64,000 nucleotides of DNA, taken from the NCBI GenBank assembly GCA_021730785.1, contig JAKFWF010000067.1, positions 101,299-165,298 on the forward strand, given 5' to 3'. The position numbers and the translations under genes are program-made. This DNA is from Hyphomicrobiaceae bacterium. Lineage in GTDB: Bacteria; Pseudomonadota; Alphaproteobacteria; Rhizobiales; Hyphomicrobiaceae. Shown here one piece after another: positions 18,490-26,923 of the stretch (position 1 is the stretch's first letter; each line of letters opens with the position of its first letter). The notes under the pieces are model-generated. The model saw only the letters and a program-made list of their open reading frames with translations, was not told the origin of the DNA and did not search any database.

Positions 18490-19977
18490 CTAGTCGTTTC
18501 GCGCAGCGAGCCAATCGTCGGCACGCTGCAAAATTGCGTCGACCACGATGTCGATGTCGGCCCGCGTCGTGCGATGATTGACGATCGCACAGCGGATCAC
18601 GGTTTCGCCTGCGATCGTGGTCCATGACGGGGCAGCAATGCCTGCCTCGTGCAGGTCCATCACAATGTCGCGGTTGATCGCACCGTCGTGGCGGCCCGCC
18701 ACCCCGAAGCACACGATGTTGAGCGCGACCGGCGCTTTCATCGCGAGGTGCGGTGTGGCGGCGACGCGCTGGGCCAGGTACTGGGCAACATCGCAGTTGG
18801 CTTCGATGGCAGCACCCATCCGGTCGGCGCCCAGCGTCGCGATCGTCATCCAGGTCTTGAGCGCACGTGCACCACGGGACAAATCTGGTCCAAGATCGTT
18901 CGGCCAGGTCTCGCCGGCAGCCAACCCACGCGGCGCCCGTGCCAGGTAGGCGGCCGGGCTCGCGAACGCCGCCTTATGTGCCGGGCCGTCGCGCACCAGC
19001 AGGAAACCCGCGTCATAGGGGACGTGGCCCCACTTGTGGAAATCGAAGGCGATCGAGTGCGATGCTTCGAGGCCGGCGAGCAGCGGCTTGAGCCTGGCTG
19101 ATAGCACCGCCATGGCGCCGAATGCCCCGTCGACGTGGAACCACAGCGCTTCGCGTGCGGCAAGGCGCGACAGGTGCGCAAGGTCGTCGATCGCGCCGGT
19201 GTTGACGGAACCGGCCGTGCCGACGACGAGGAATGGGCGATGACCGGCCGCCCGGTCGGCGGCGATCGCTGCTTCCAACCGAATCATTTCGATTCGCCCC
19301 GCACCATCGACGGCAATGCGGCGCAGTTGATCGGACCCGAGCCCGGCAAGCTCCATGGCCTGGGCGACGCAGCCGTGCGACTCGACCGAGGTGTAGGCCG
19401 TGAGCTGCTGTTCTGCCGCCCGCACTCCATCGGCACGGGTATTGGCCCCGAGTGCGCTCGTCTTGGCGACAATAGTCGCCAGGAAATTCGCCATCGACGA
19501 GCCGGTGACGAAAATCCCCGACGCAGTCGCCGGATAGCCGACCGCGTCCGCCATCCAGCGCGTGATCTGGCGCTCGATCTCGATGCCAATATGGTCGCGT
19601 CCGCCGCAGTTCATGTTGAGGCCGGCTGCCACCATCTCGGCCACCATGCCGACGGGTGTGCCGGCGCCGTGCACCCAGCCCATGAAGCGCGGATGGGTGT
19701 TGCCGGTGGCGTAGGGCGTGACGTGGGCTGCGACCGTGCCGAGGACATCGGCGAGGGCTCCTTCGCCGCGCGGCAGCGGCGCATTGAACACCGCGCGCGT
19801 GGCGGCCGGCGCCGACTGCCACACCGGCCGCTCCCGGATCGTTTCGATGTGGTCGATCATAACGTCCAGCATGCCGTGCGCGAGCCGCCGGAACTCCGCC
19901 CAGTCGGTCGGGTCAAGGTCGCGGCAGGGGGCAGGCGTCGGCGGCGTCGCCTGAGGAGGGTCCTTGGACGCTGCCAT
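18490..19977 (-). CDS. PLP-dependent group II amino-acid decarboxylase
   Basis: A 495-residue enzyme of the aromatic-amino-acid/glutamate decarboxylase family. Landmarks: THPRFMGWVHGAGTP (substrate loop), GIFVTGSSMAN, His201 in VESHGCV (ring-stacking His), Asp283 in HVDGAFG, and the PLP lysine Lys315 in FDFHKWGHVPYDAG. Substrate could be tryptophan, tyrosine, DOPA or a related acid; motifs do not settle it. It lies 6 bp after an SDR gene and ends a seven-gene same-strand run, which suggests its product or substrate is handled by the reductases upstream. Confidence 0.88.
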   Translation of the reverse strand: MAASKDPPQATPPTPAPCRDLDPTDWAEFRRLAHGMLDVMIDHIETIRERPVWQSAPAATRAVFNAPLPRGEGALADVLGTVAAHVTPYATGNTHPRFMGWVHGAGTPVGMVAEMVAAGLNMNCGGRDHIGIEIERQITRWMADAVGYPATASGIFVTGSSMANFLATIVAKTSALGANTRADGVRAAEQQLTAYTSVESHGCVAQAMELAGLGSDQLRRIAVDGAGRIEMIRLEAAIAADRAAGHRPFLVVGTAGSVNTGAIDDLAHLSRLAAREALWFHVDGAFGAMAVLSARLKPLLAGLEASHSIAFDFHKWGHVPYDAGFLLVRDGPAHKAAFASPAAYLARAPRGLAAGETWPNDLGPDLSRGARALKTWMTIATLGADRMGAAIEANCDVAQYLAQRVAATPHLAMKAPVALNIVCFGVAGRHDGAINRDIVMDLHEAGIAAPSWTTIAGETVIRCAIVNHRTTRADIDIVVDAILQRADDWLAARND

Positions 19978-19983
19978 ATCAGC

Positions 19984-20712
19984 CTAGCTCCGCTTGAACG
20001 TGAACACTTTGCCGTTAGCCTTGAGCGTGGGGCTCGCTAGCTCCACGAACAGAGGTGCGAGGTCATCGGGTGCCGCCAGCTTTTTCGGGTCTTCGCCGGG
20101 GAACGCCTTGGCCCGCATGCCGGTCCGGATCGGACCTGGATTGATGATGTTGGCGCGCACCGTGGTGTCGTCGATCTCGTGGGCGTAGGTCTTCACCATC
20201 GCTTCGAGGGCTGCCTTCGACACGGCATAGGGGCCCCAGAACGGGTTCTTGGCGGCCGCCGCTCCCGACGACACGAAAATCGCGCGGCCGGCATCGCTGC
20301 GGCGCAACAGCGGGTCGAGCGTGCGCAATAGGCGCCAGTTGGCATTCAGGTTGACATCGATGACTTCGGCCCAGGCGTCGGTGGTAATGTGGGCGAGCGG
20401 CGACAGGGGGCCGAGGACGCCGGCATTGGCGACGAGAATGTCGAGCTTTCCCCAGCGCTCGAACACGCTCGGCCCCAGCGCATCGATGCGGTCGGCTTTG
20501 CGCAGGTCGAGCTGGACGATGGTGGCCGTGCCGCCGACCGCGCGAACCTCGTCGTCGAGTTCCTCCAACGCGCCGCTGGTGCGGGCCAGGATGAGGACAT
20601 GCGCGCCGGCCCGGCTCAAGGCCAGCACGACCGCACGGCCGATGCCGCGTGATGCCCCGGTGATGAGTGCAATGCGGCCGGCGAGCGGCTTGTCGGTTGG
20701 TTCTGCGGTCAT
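19984..20712 (-). CDS. SDR family NAD(P)-dependent oxidoreductase
   Basis: A 242-residue short-chain dehydrogenase. The cofactor loop is TGASRGIGRA, NAG is in VANAGVLGP, and the catalytic Ser-Tyr-Lys are in FVSSGAAAAKN and YAVSKAALEA. The start overlaps nothing and sits 40 bp after the aldo/keto reductase stop side. The overall pattern (NPFWGPYAVSK, NPGPIRTGMR) is reminiscent of YciK-like SDRs. Substrate unknown; it is tightly linked to the decarboxylase. Confidence 0.92.
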   Translation of the reverse strand: MTAEPTDKPLAGRIALITGASRGIGRAVVLALSRAGAHVLILARTSGALEELDDEVRAVGGTATIVQLDLRKADRIDALGPSVFERWGKLDILVANAGVLGPLSPLAHITTDAWAEVIDVNLNANWRLLRTLDPLLRRSDAGRAIFVSSGAAAAKNPFWGPYAVSKAALEAMVKTYAHEIDDTTVRANIINPGPIRTGMRAKAFPGEDPKKLAAPDDLAPLFVELASPTLKANGKVFTFKRS

Positions 20713-20752
20713 TCATGCACCTCGCAGCCGGTTACGCAAATGACACTCCCGC

Positions 20753-21781
20753 TCAACCGACAGCCTTCACGCCGGCAAATCGTCCCTCGATCGGATATTG
20801 CGGATCGGAATAGCCGGGCGTCGAGGGGTGGCCGGCCGCAACCAGCCGTTCGACCAGGGCTTCGTCGGCGGCGTTCCATTTGTAGGCGGCATAGTCGGTG
20901 TAGTTGGTCCACTGCTCGAACGTGCGCGGTCCCGCGATCACCGACGTCAGCGCCATGTTGTTCAGCACCCACTGCACCGCGAAATGAATGAGCGAACCGC
21001 CGCGGGCTGCCACATGGGCCGACAGTTCCTGGGCGATCTGCATGCTCTCCGCCCGCCACTCGGTTTCGAGCATCCGCTTGTCGCCACGCCCCGCACGTGT
21101 TTCCGGATCGGCATTGCTGCCGGGCACATACTTGGCGGTCAGAATTCCGCGCGCAATCGGACTGTAGGAGGCGACGCCGAGACCGTAGTGCCGGGCGGCC
21201 GGCAGCACTTCGACTTCCGGTTGCCGGTTCAGCAGATTGTAATAGGGCTGCAGCGCGACCGGCTGCGGCACGTTCTGCCGGCGGCATTCGTGTACGATCT
21301 CGGCAATGTGCCAGGCGCGCACATTGGACAGTCCCCAGGCACCGATCTTGCCCGACCGGATCAGATCGCCGAAGGTCGCGACGATATCGTCCCACGGCAC
21401 GGTTGGATCGACCTTGTGGGTGTAGAACAGGTCGATGTGGTCGGTGCCGAGGCGGGTGAGGCAGGCGTCGACCGTGCGCGTGATCCAGCGCCGCGACAGA
21501 CCGCCGCCCGTGATCACACCGTTCTTGTCCTTGATCAGGTTGCCGACCTTGGTGGCCAGCACCCAGTCGTGCCGGTTGGCCTTGATGGCGCGTCCGGTGA
21601 TCACTTCGGAGCGACCATCGGTGTAGACGTCGGCGGTGTCGATGAAGGTGACACCGTGATCGCGGGCGTGGGCGACGATGCGGGTCGCCTCCGCCTCATC
21701 GGTGGGCCCGCCGAACATCATGGTGCCGAGGCAGATTTCAGAAACGCGAATGCCGGAGCGGCCGAGAATGCGGTATTTCAT
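20753..21781 (-). CDS. aldo/keto reductase
   Basis: A 342-residue NADPH-dependent TIM-barrel reductase. The catalytic tetrad is visible: Asp48 and Tyr53 (FIDTADVYTDGRSE), Lys78 (VLATKVG) and His122 (YTHKVD). MKYRILGRSGIRVSEICLG is the usual start of the YajO/YghZ-like branch, and ATG 21781 is selected for that reason. It begins 13 bp after the TusA-like gene stop, so the two are probably cotranscribed. Confidence 0.93.
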   Translation of the reverse strand: MKYRILGRSGIRVSEICLGTMMFGGPTDEAEATRIVAHARDHGVTFIDTADVYTDGRSEVITGRAIKANRHDWVLATKVGNLIKDKNGVITGGGLSRRWITRTVDACLTRLGTDHIDLFYTHKVDPTVPWDDIVATFGDLIRSGKIGAWGLSNVRAWHIAEIVHECRRQNVPQPVALQPYYNLLNRQPEVEVLPAARHYGLGVASYSPIARGILTAKYVPGSNADPETRAGRGDKRMLETEWRAESMQIAQELSAHVAARGGSLIHFAVQWVLNNMALTSVIAGPRTFEQWTNYTDYAAYKWNAADEALVERLVAAGHPSTPGYSDPQYPIEGRFAGVKAVG

Positions 21782-21794
21782 GGCAGTTGCTCGT

Positions 21795-22022
21795 TCACGC
21801 GGCACGACGGATGAGGAAGCGGAAGATGCCGCCAAATTCGGTCTGCTCGAGCAGGGTGTGGCCGCCGGCCGCACAGAACGCTTTGAAATCGGGGACAGAA
21901 CCCGGGTCCGTCGCCAGCACTTCGAGGGTGCCGCCGCCGGGGATTTCGGCGATCGCCTTCTTGGCCTTGAGGATCGGCAGCGGGCAGTTCAGCCCCTTGG
22001 TATCCAGCGTCTTGTCCGCCAC
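21795..22022 (-). CDS. TusA/SirA family sulfur-carrier protein
   Basis: A 75-residue protein with the CPxP motif (Cys13 in GLNCPLPILKAKK) of TusA-type persulfide carriers and the C-terminal FGGIFRFLIRR strand. Such proteins relay sulfur for tRNA thiolation, molybdenum cofactor or sulfur oxidation. The best start is a GTG at 22022 with GGAGA upstream; there is no ATG at the right place. It is 17 bp downstream of a CDGSH iron-sulfur protein gene. No tusBCDE or mnmA is nearby, so the partner is unknown. Confidence 0.88.
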   Translation of the reverse strand: MADKTLDTKGLNCPLPILKAKKAIAEIPGGGTLEVLATDPGSVPDFKAFCAAGGHTLLEQTEFGGIFRFLIRRAA

Positions 22023-22039
22023 GTTGCTCGTCTCCGCAC

Positions 22040-22282
22040 TCAAAGCATGTTGTGGGCGCCGTCGCAGAACGGCTTGTCGTCGGTCGATTTGCAGCCGCAC
22101 AGGTTGACCGTGCCCGTGTTGTCGGCAACGAAGCGCAGCGGCGCGAACGAGGTGCCCTTGTGGCTGCCATCGCACAGCGGCTGCTTGGCCGAGCGCCCGC
22201 AGGTACACCAGAAATAGGCCTGGCCCTGTTTGACGTCGAGCTGATAGGGGCCCTTCTGGGCAATCACCGGTTCATCCGACAC
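22040..22282 (-). CDS. CDGSH iron-sulfur domain protein (two CDGSH motifs)
   Basis: An 80-residue soluble protein with two complete CDGSH [2Fe-2S] sites: Cys26, Cys28, Cys37, His41 (CTCGRSAKQPLCDGSH) and Cys62, Cys64, Cys73, His77 (CGCKSTDDKPFCDGAH). Three-Cys/one-His ligation gives a labile cluster used in redox or cluster transfer in the eukaryotic relatives. Tandem versions are found in bacteria, with no settled role. It immediately precedes the TusA-like gene, suggesting a sulfur or Fe-S link. Confidence 0.93.
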   Translation of the reverse strand: MSDEPVIAQKGPYQLDVKQGQAYFWCTCGRSAKQPLCDGSHKGTSFAPLRFVADNTGTVNLCGCKSTDDKPFCDGAHNML

Positions 22283-22371
22283 GTGGCGCCTCCCTGCGCG
22301 AAGCCTGTTGCAGCGGCTTCGGCTGTAGGGGAGGGCAGGCAGATTGTCCAGGGCGATGCGATAGCGGCGGG

Positions 22372-22791
22372 TCAGCCGGCCGCAGTAACATGTTTGACCT
22401 TCATCTGCAGGCGTCCGTCGAAGCGGCCGACGTTGACGACGACGCGGGCATGCGTCCCATCGCCGATCGGCTCGACGGCATCGCGGACGGCGATGCGGAA
22501 GGTCAGCGTGCGGCCGTCGATGGCGATCACTTCTGCGGTCGCCGTGATGCGCATTCCGACCGGGGTCGCGGCAAAGTGGCGGATGTCGAGGTGGATGCCG
22601 AGGCTCTGGTGTCCCGCCGGCAGGAGGTCTTCGACGGCGGCGAGGGCTGCGGCCTCGATCACGTTGATCATGACAGGGGTTGCGAGAACCGCGACCCGAC
22701 CGCTGCCCACCCGTGGTGCGGTGTGCTCGGCGCCGACCACCAGGGTTGCAGTTCCGGTCTGGCCGATCTTGATCATGGCGGAATCAAACAT
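22372..22791 (-). CDS. thioesterase family protein (FlK-like hotdog fold)
   Basis: A 139-residue hotdog protein. The pattern LATPVMINVIEAAA followed by GIHLDIRHFAATPVGM places the Thr, Glu and His expected for fluoroacetyl-CoA thioesterase-type enzymes, and IGDGTHARVVVNV is the last strand pair. Most members are housekeeping acyl-CoA thioesterases of unknown substrate, and fluoroacetate use should not be inferred. ATG 22791 is preferred over an upstream start 11 codons earlier. It lies between dadA and the CDGSH gene on the same strand. Confidence 0.85.
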   Translation of the reverse strand: MFDSAMIKIGQTGTATLVVGAEHTAPRVGSGRVAVLATPVMINVIEAAALAAVEDLLPAGHQSLGIHLDIRHFAATPVGMRITATAEVIAIDGRTLTFRIAVRDAVEPIGDGTHARVVVNVGRFDGRLQMKVKHVTAAG

Positions 22792-22833
22792 GGGAAGCCT
22801 TTCGGGGATCGCGGGGCAGGGCACAGGCCGGCG

Positions 22834-24081
22834 CTACGTTACCAGCATGCCGTCAAGCGGTAACGCTGGCTTTGCACCCTTCACGAGGTCTGCGGCAATC
22901 CGCGCCGAACCAACCGACATGGTCCAGCCGATGTGGCCGTGACCGGTGTTGAAGATCATGTTGCGGTAGCGTCCGGCGCCGAAGATCGGCGTGCCTTCGG
23001 GCGTCATGGGCCGCAGGCCGGCCCAGTAGGAGGGTTCGGTATAATCAGCGCCGTTCGGGAACAGGTCGCGGATCGCAGCCAGCATGTGCTTGAAGTCGGA
23101 CGGGCGATGGCTCTTGTCGTAGCCGGCAAATTCAGCTGTGGCGGTGACGCGCAGGCGGTCGCCGAGCCTCGAATAGGCGGTCAGGTTGTCTTCATCGACG
23201 CCGCCAATGTCGGGCGGATTGTTGCGCCCCCCGATCGGGACCGTCATGGAGTAGCCCTTGATCGGGTAGATCGGCAATCGCACGCCGAGCTGCCGAGCGA
23301 GCTTCGGGCCGAACACGCCCAGGCAGAACACGAAGCCATCGGCGCTGATCGGGCCAGCCGATGTGCGCGCCGCGATCACCCTGTCGGCGCTGGTTTCGAA
23401 GCCGGTGATCTCGGTGCCGTATCGGAACGTGACGGCGTATTTCTCCGCAGCGTGGGCGGCGAGCCCGTGCGTGAAGACGCGACAGTCGCCGCTTTCATCG
23501 CTCGGGCAATGGATTGCGCCGGCAAACTTGTGCTTGACGGGCTCGAGCGCGGGATCGATGCGGGCAGCTTCACTGGCCGTGACGGGCCTGAGTTCGAGCC
23601 CTTCGTCGCGCAGGATGGCGGTGTTCGCCGTGCCGCGCGCAAAGCTCTCCCGGTTGCGGTAGAGATAGAGCAGCCCGCCCTGGCGTCCGTGGTAGGCGAC
23701 GCCGGTGTCGGCCGCGACCATCTGCAGGCGCTGCTGGCTGTAGAGGCACAGCCGCACCTTGCGTTGCGTGTTAATCCGCGCCCGCTCAGCCGTGCAGTTG
23801 CGCAGGAACTGCGCCGACCACAGCCACAGCGCGGGGTCGAGGCTCGGCTTGAAGCGCAGCGCCTGACCGTCCTTGTAGAGCGACCGCAGCAGGATCTTCG
23901 GCGCCTTGGGCGAGGCCCAGGTGTAGGCGTGGCCCGGTGAGAATAGCCCGGCGTTGGCAAACGAGGTTTCGGCCGCCGCCTCGGCCAGGCGTTCGATGAT
24001 CGTGACCTCGTGGCCATCGCGGGCGAGTTCATAGGCCGTGGTGACGCCGATGACGCCCGCGCCGAGCACTGCGACTTTCAT
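22834..24081 (-). CDS. dadA: D-amino acid dehydrogenase
   Basis: A 415-residue FAD enzyme that oxidises D-amino acids to keto acids and ammonia, passing electrons to the respiratory chain. The FAD loop is at the N-terminus (VLGAGVIGVTTAYEL), followed by FANAGLFSPGHAYTWASP, IYPIKGYSMTVP and the C-terminal WAGLRPMTPEGTPIFG and NTGHGHIGWTM blocks, all typical of DadA. ATG 24081 gives the normal length; the very long open frame upstream is non-coding. No alanine racemase is adjacent, but a racemase-like gene is divergent from it. Confidence 0.93.
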   Translation of the reverse strand: MKVAVLGAGVIGVTTAYELARDGHEVTIIERLAEAAAETSFANAGLFSPGHAYTWASPKAPKILLRSLYKDGQALRFKPSLDPALWLWSAQFLRNCTAERARINTQRKVRLCLYSQQRLQMVAADTGVAYHGRQGGLLYLYRNRESFARGTANTAILRDEGLELRPVTASEAARIDPALEPVKHKFAGAIHCPSDESGDCRVFTHGLAAHAAEKYAVTFRYGTEITGFETSADRVIAARTSAGPISADGFVFCLGVFGPKLARQLGVRLPIYPIKGYSMTVPIGGRNNPPDIGGVDEDNLTAYSRLGDRLRVTATAEFAGYDKSHRPSDFKHMLAAIRDLFPNGADYTEPSYWAGLRPMTPEGTPIFGAGRYRNMIFNTGHGHIGWTMSVGSARIAADLVKGAKPALPLDGMLVT

Positions 24082-24300
24082 GAAAAGGGCCCAAGTTTGA
24101 GAACACGGCGAGGGAATATGCGACCCTGGCAGGTCGAGTGTTCCGGGGAGCGCCAACGCCGTCAAGACCCAGTTTGCCACGCGCGGTGGATCGCTTCGCG
24201 CGCCTGCGCCTGCGAGAGCTTGCCGCTCCCGGCCAACGGTGCGAAACTTCGACACGATTGCCAAATCGACACGAGGCCACTCCACTTTCGAGGTGCCCCC

Positions 24301-25095
24301 ATGCGCTACGACAAAATTGCAACTGTGACCGACGCCGGCCTTGGCTCTCGGGCACGCATCGGAATGCTGGTGCTCAAGACCGACCAGACGGTCGAGTTCG
24401 AGGCGGCACAGATCATCGCCCGTGTCGACGGCGTCACTCTGCACCATGCCCGCCTCTACAACGACTTCGAAATCACCCGCGACACGCTGCTGGCGATGAA
24501 GCCCCTGATACCGGACGCATCGAGACTGCTGCCCGTGGAATGGGGCTTCAAGTCGATCGGCTATGCCTGTACGTCGGGCGCGATGGTGATTGGCGAAGGG
24601 GAGGTCGAACGGCTGGTGCGTACCGTCCATCCCCGCACTGCTGTCACCAATCCGCTGACCGGTGGCTTGGCCGGATTGACAGCATTGGGCTGCCGGCGCA
24701 TCGCCGTGCTGACGCCCTACGTGCGTGCCGTCAACGATGGCCTGGTGTCGGCGTTGCAAGCCCGCGGGCTGCAGGTCACGGCGTTCGCCTCCTACGAGGA
24801 GCCGGACGACAACCAGGTTGGCCGGATTTCCGTCGCCGAGATCGTCCGCGCGTCGGTGGCGCTCGCCCGGCATGACGACGTCGACGGCGTATTCGTGTCC
24901 TGCACCAGCCTGCGCACCATCGACGCGATACCGGCCATCGAGGCAGCTTCGGGCAAACCGGCGACCTCATCGAACCACGGCATGATCTGGCACATGCTGC
25001 GTCAGGCCGGCATCGGCGAGCCGATTGGCGGTCTTGGCCGCCTGTTCGAACACGGCATCACGCCGACCATGCACCGGGCGGCGGCGGCGGAATAG
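24301..25095 (+). CDS. maleate isomerase / aspartate-glutamate racemase superfamily protein
   Basis: A 264-residue protein with the two cysteines of the superfamily in the expected places: Cys90 in GYACTSGAMVIG and Cys201 in FVSCTSLRTID. TNPLTGGLAGLTALGCRRIAVLTPY is also family-like. Members include maleate cis-trans isomerase, arylmalonate decarboxylase and the ectoine-utilisation protein EutA; the exact reaction cannot be told. It is divergent from dadA across 219 bp that must hold both promoters, so a role in amino or hydroxy acid metabolism is plausible. Confidence 0.82.
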   Translation: MRYDKIATVTDAGLGSRARIGMLVLKTDQTVEFEAAQIIARVDGVTLHHARLYNDFEITRDTLLAMKPLIPDASRLLPVEWGFKSIGYACTSGAMVIGEGEVERLVRTVHPRTAVTNPLTGGLAGLTALGCRRIAVLTPYVRAVNDGLVSALQARGLQVTAFASYEEPDDNQVGRISVAEIVRASVALARHDDVDGVFVSCTSLRTIDAIPAIEAASGKPATSSNHGMIWHMLRQAGIGEPIGGLGRLFEHGITPTMHRAAAAE

Positions 25096-25119
25096 GCCTG
25101 CCGCCTTCTCTCCTGCGGC

Positions 25120-25983
25120 CTACTCCAAGGCGTCCAGGCGCTGCTGGGCCCGAATCAGGCCCATCGCGAGCGCGCTGCGATAGAGCGTGCGGGCGAGATC
25201 GGCGTCGGCGGCCGCGCCGCGGGCACTCCAGGCCGCCAGCATGTTCGGATCGAACGTTTCAGCCAGCATCATGACGGCGGCTGGATTGGCCTCCCCCACC
25301 AGCTCCTTGAGGATCTTGCGCGCCCCTTCGATGTCACCGGCGGCGATTTTGCTGCGCGCCTGTTCGAGCTCGCGCGTGGCGGGCTTCAGCGGAGCCGGGT
25401 CCGGGCTCTCGGGCGCGGTGATGGCGATAGCTGGTCGCGACACGCCGGCAACCACGGTGCGCGAGGCTGGCGCCGGTTCGGCTGGCGATTCACGCAGCTG
25501 CGGCGCTTTGACGTCGTCGGTCGCAAGCGCCTGGTCGGTCGCTGGCAACCGCAGCAGCGCGCTGCTGTCGTCAGATGCCGCCGGCACGATCGCGCTCTGC
25601 ACTTCGATGGCGGCGCGGCTGGTCGGCGTCGGCGTGCTGAACCCCGGCAGCCGTTCGCTCATGACGATGCCGATCGGCACCAGCAGCACGAGACCCAGTG
25701 CGAACCCGATCAGCGCCGCCCGGCCCTCGCGCGCCCGCTGTTCTGCGGGCGATGGAACGAGGGCACCGAACCGCTCGCCCTGCACCAGCATCGGCAAATC
25801 GAGATCTTCATCGCCGTCGTCGAAGTCGGCAGCGCCAGGCTGTGTCACCGCCAGTGCGGTTGCCAGGCGATCGACCATCGGGTCGGCCTTGGCCGCGGTC
25901 TCCAAAGAGGCATGGTTCTGCAGCCGCGACTGCGCCGCATTCAGCGCATCGGCAAGTGTACGACTGGCAACGAATTGCGCCAT
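25120..25983 (-). CDS. single-pass membrane protein with C-terminal helical repeat-like region, unknown function
   Basis: A 287-residue protein. The N-terminal 85 residues look cytoplasmic and contain an acidic patch (DDGDEDLDLP). One membrane helix spans about residues 89-108. A Pro/Ala/Thr-rich linker follows, and residues about 205-287 form helices resembling Sel1/TPR-type repeats (ARKILKELVGEANPAAVMMLAETFD, later LARTLYRSALAMG). The tail is probably periplasmic. I do not recognise a named family. ATG 25983; convergent with the racemase-like gene. Confidence 0.75.
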   Translation of the reverse strand: MAQFVASRTLADALNAAQSRLQNHASLETAAKADPMVDRLATALAVTQPGAADFDDGDEDLDLPMLVQGERFGALVPSPAEQRAREGRAALIGFALGLVLLVPIGIVMSERLPGFSTPTPTSRAAIEVQSAIVPAASDDSSALLRLPATDQALATDDVKAPQLRESPAEPAPASRTVVAGVSRPAIAITAPESPDPAPLKPATRELEQARSKIAAGDIEGARKILKELVGEANPAAVMMLAETFDPNMLAAWSARGAAADADLARTLYRSALAMGLIRAQQRLDALE

Positions 25984-26314
25984 TCAGGCCCCCAGTGGTC
26001 GCCCGCTTTCACGGGCACGTTCTAGGCCGAAGACATAGCCGACATTTGCGACCAGGATGCTAACGCACGTCCGGCTGGGCCGGAGGGGAGGACCAGCTGG
26101 TGCCGATCGTCGTGCAGGAGCGGACGCAGATACCAACCGCTTACAACCCAATTTAGAGACGATGCCGCATCTGGGCGTGCATGTCTGGTTGATCCAAGAC
26201 CGCTGACTGCCCCGCCCGGCACTTGGATGCCGCCAGCTACACGATGGCATGCGGCCGCATGATGGCATAAAACGGGCAGAGAGATGGCAAATTTCACGTG
26301 TTCAGGGGGCATCG
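25984..26314. other. divergent intergenic region, no gene seen
   Basis: 331 bp between two divergent membrane-protein genes. I see no convincing reading frame, tRNA or strong hairpin. Two short self-complementary spots occur (CCGGCTGGGCCGG near 26071 and GCATGCGGCCGCATG near 26247). It should contain promoters for both flanking genes; I could not place a credible -35/-10 pair. Confidence 0.4.
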
Positions 26315-26911
26315 ATGCTGCTGTTGATCATCGGACTTGTGATCTTCTTTGCAAGTCACGTGCTGCCGATGCAGGTGGCGCTGCGGCGCGATCTGCGGGA
26401 GCGGCTCGGTGCAAAGCCTTATGAACTGGGCATTATTGTCGCGTCGCTGATTGGGCTGGCCTTGATCGTCTACGGGTATGGCAAAGTCCAGGGGTTGCCA
26501 GGCAAGAATCCGATCCTGTGGGTCCCCCCGGTGTGGACCAAACATTTGTTGTGGATGATCATGTGGCTGGCGATGATCCTGCTCGCCGCGTCGCTGATAC
26601 CGTCGCGCATCCGTGATTGGGTTGGCCACCCGATGCTGCTGTCGACGCAGCTGTGGGCAACCGGACATCTGCTGGCGAACGGCAGTGCGGCGGCGATCCT
26701 GCTGTTTGGATCGTTTCTGGCCTGGAGCGTGCTCGATCTGATCTCGGTCAGGCGGCGGGGTGCCAAGGGGCCGCTCGGCGCACGTACCGCGACGGCAGGT
26801 GGCGATGCTGCCGCTGTTGCGCTCGGTACGACTGCCTACCTCTTCATGCTGCTGTGGGGCCACGCCTGGCTGATCGGCGTGGCTGCCGCCTCGTTCTCGT
26901 TCGCGCCATAA
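26315..26911 (+). CDS. NnrU family membrane protein
   Basis: A 198-residue protein with five or six hydrophobic segments. The start MLLLIIGLVIFFASHVLPM, then LIVYGYGKVQG, the central PPVWTKHLLWMIMWLAMILL and HPMLLSTQLWATGHLLANGS are the family's conserved blocks (PF07298). NnrU was named for a link to nitrite/nitric-oxide reduction, and relatives act in isomerisation of carotenoids. No nitrite or NO reductase genes are present here, so a denitrification role is not supported by context. ATG 26315 is chosen as the start of the first helix. Confidence 0.9.
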   Translation: MLLLIIGLVIFFASHVLPMQVALRRDLRERLGAKPYELGIIVASLIGLALIVYGYGKVQGLPGKNPILWVPPVWTKHLLWMIMWLAMILLAASLIPSRIRDWVGHPMLLSTQLWATGHLLANGSAAAILLFGSFLAWSVLDLISVRRRGAKGPLGARTATAGGDAAAVALGTTAYLFMLLWGHAWLIGVAAASFSFAP

Positions 26912-26923
26912 GGGGCGCGTTCC

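Noticed and set aside
22372..22791. Fluoroacetate resistance enzyme
   Set aside because: The fold and active-site pattern fit the FlK-like group, but most members are general thioesterases and nothing nearby concerns organofluorine compounds.
24082..24873. N-terminal extension of the D-amino acid dehydrogenase frame by 264 codons
   Set aside because: The extension overlaps the divergent racemase-like gene and is not protein-like; the FAD loop begins right after ATG 24081.
26315..26911. Denitrification locus based on NnrU
   Set aside because: No nitrite, nitric-oxide or nitrous-oxide reductase genes in the neighbourhood; the family also has unrelated roles.
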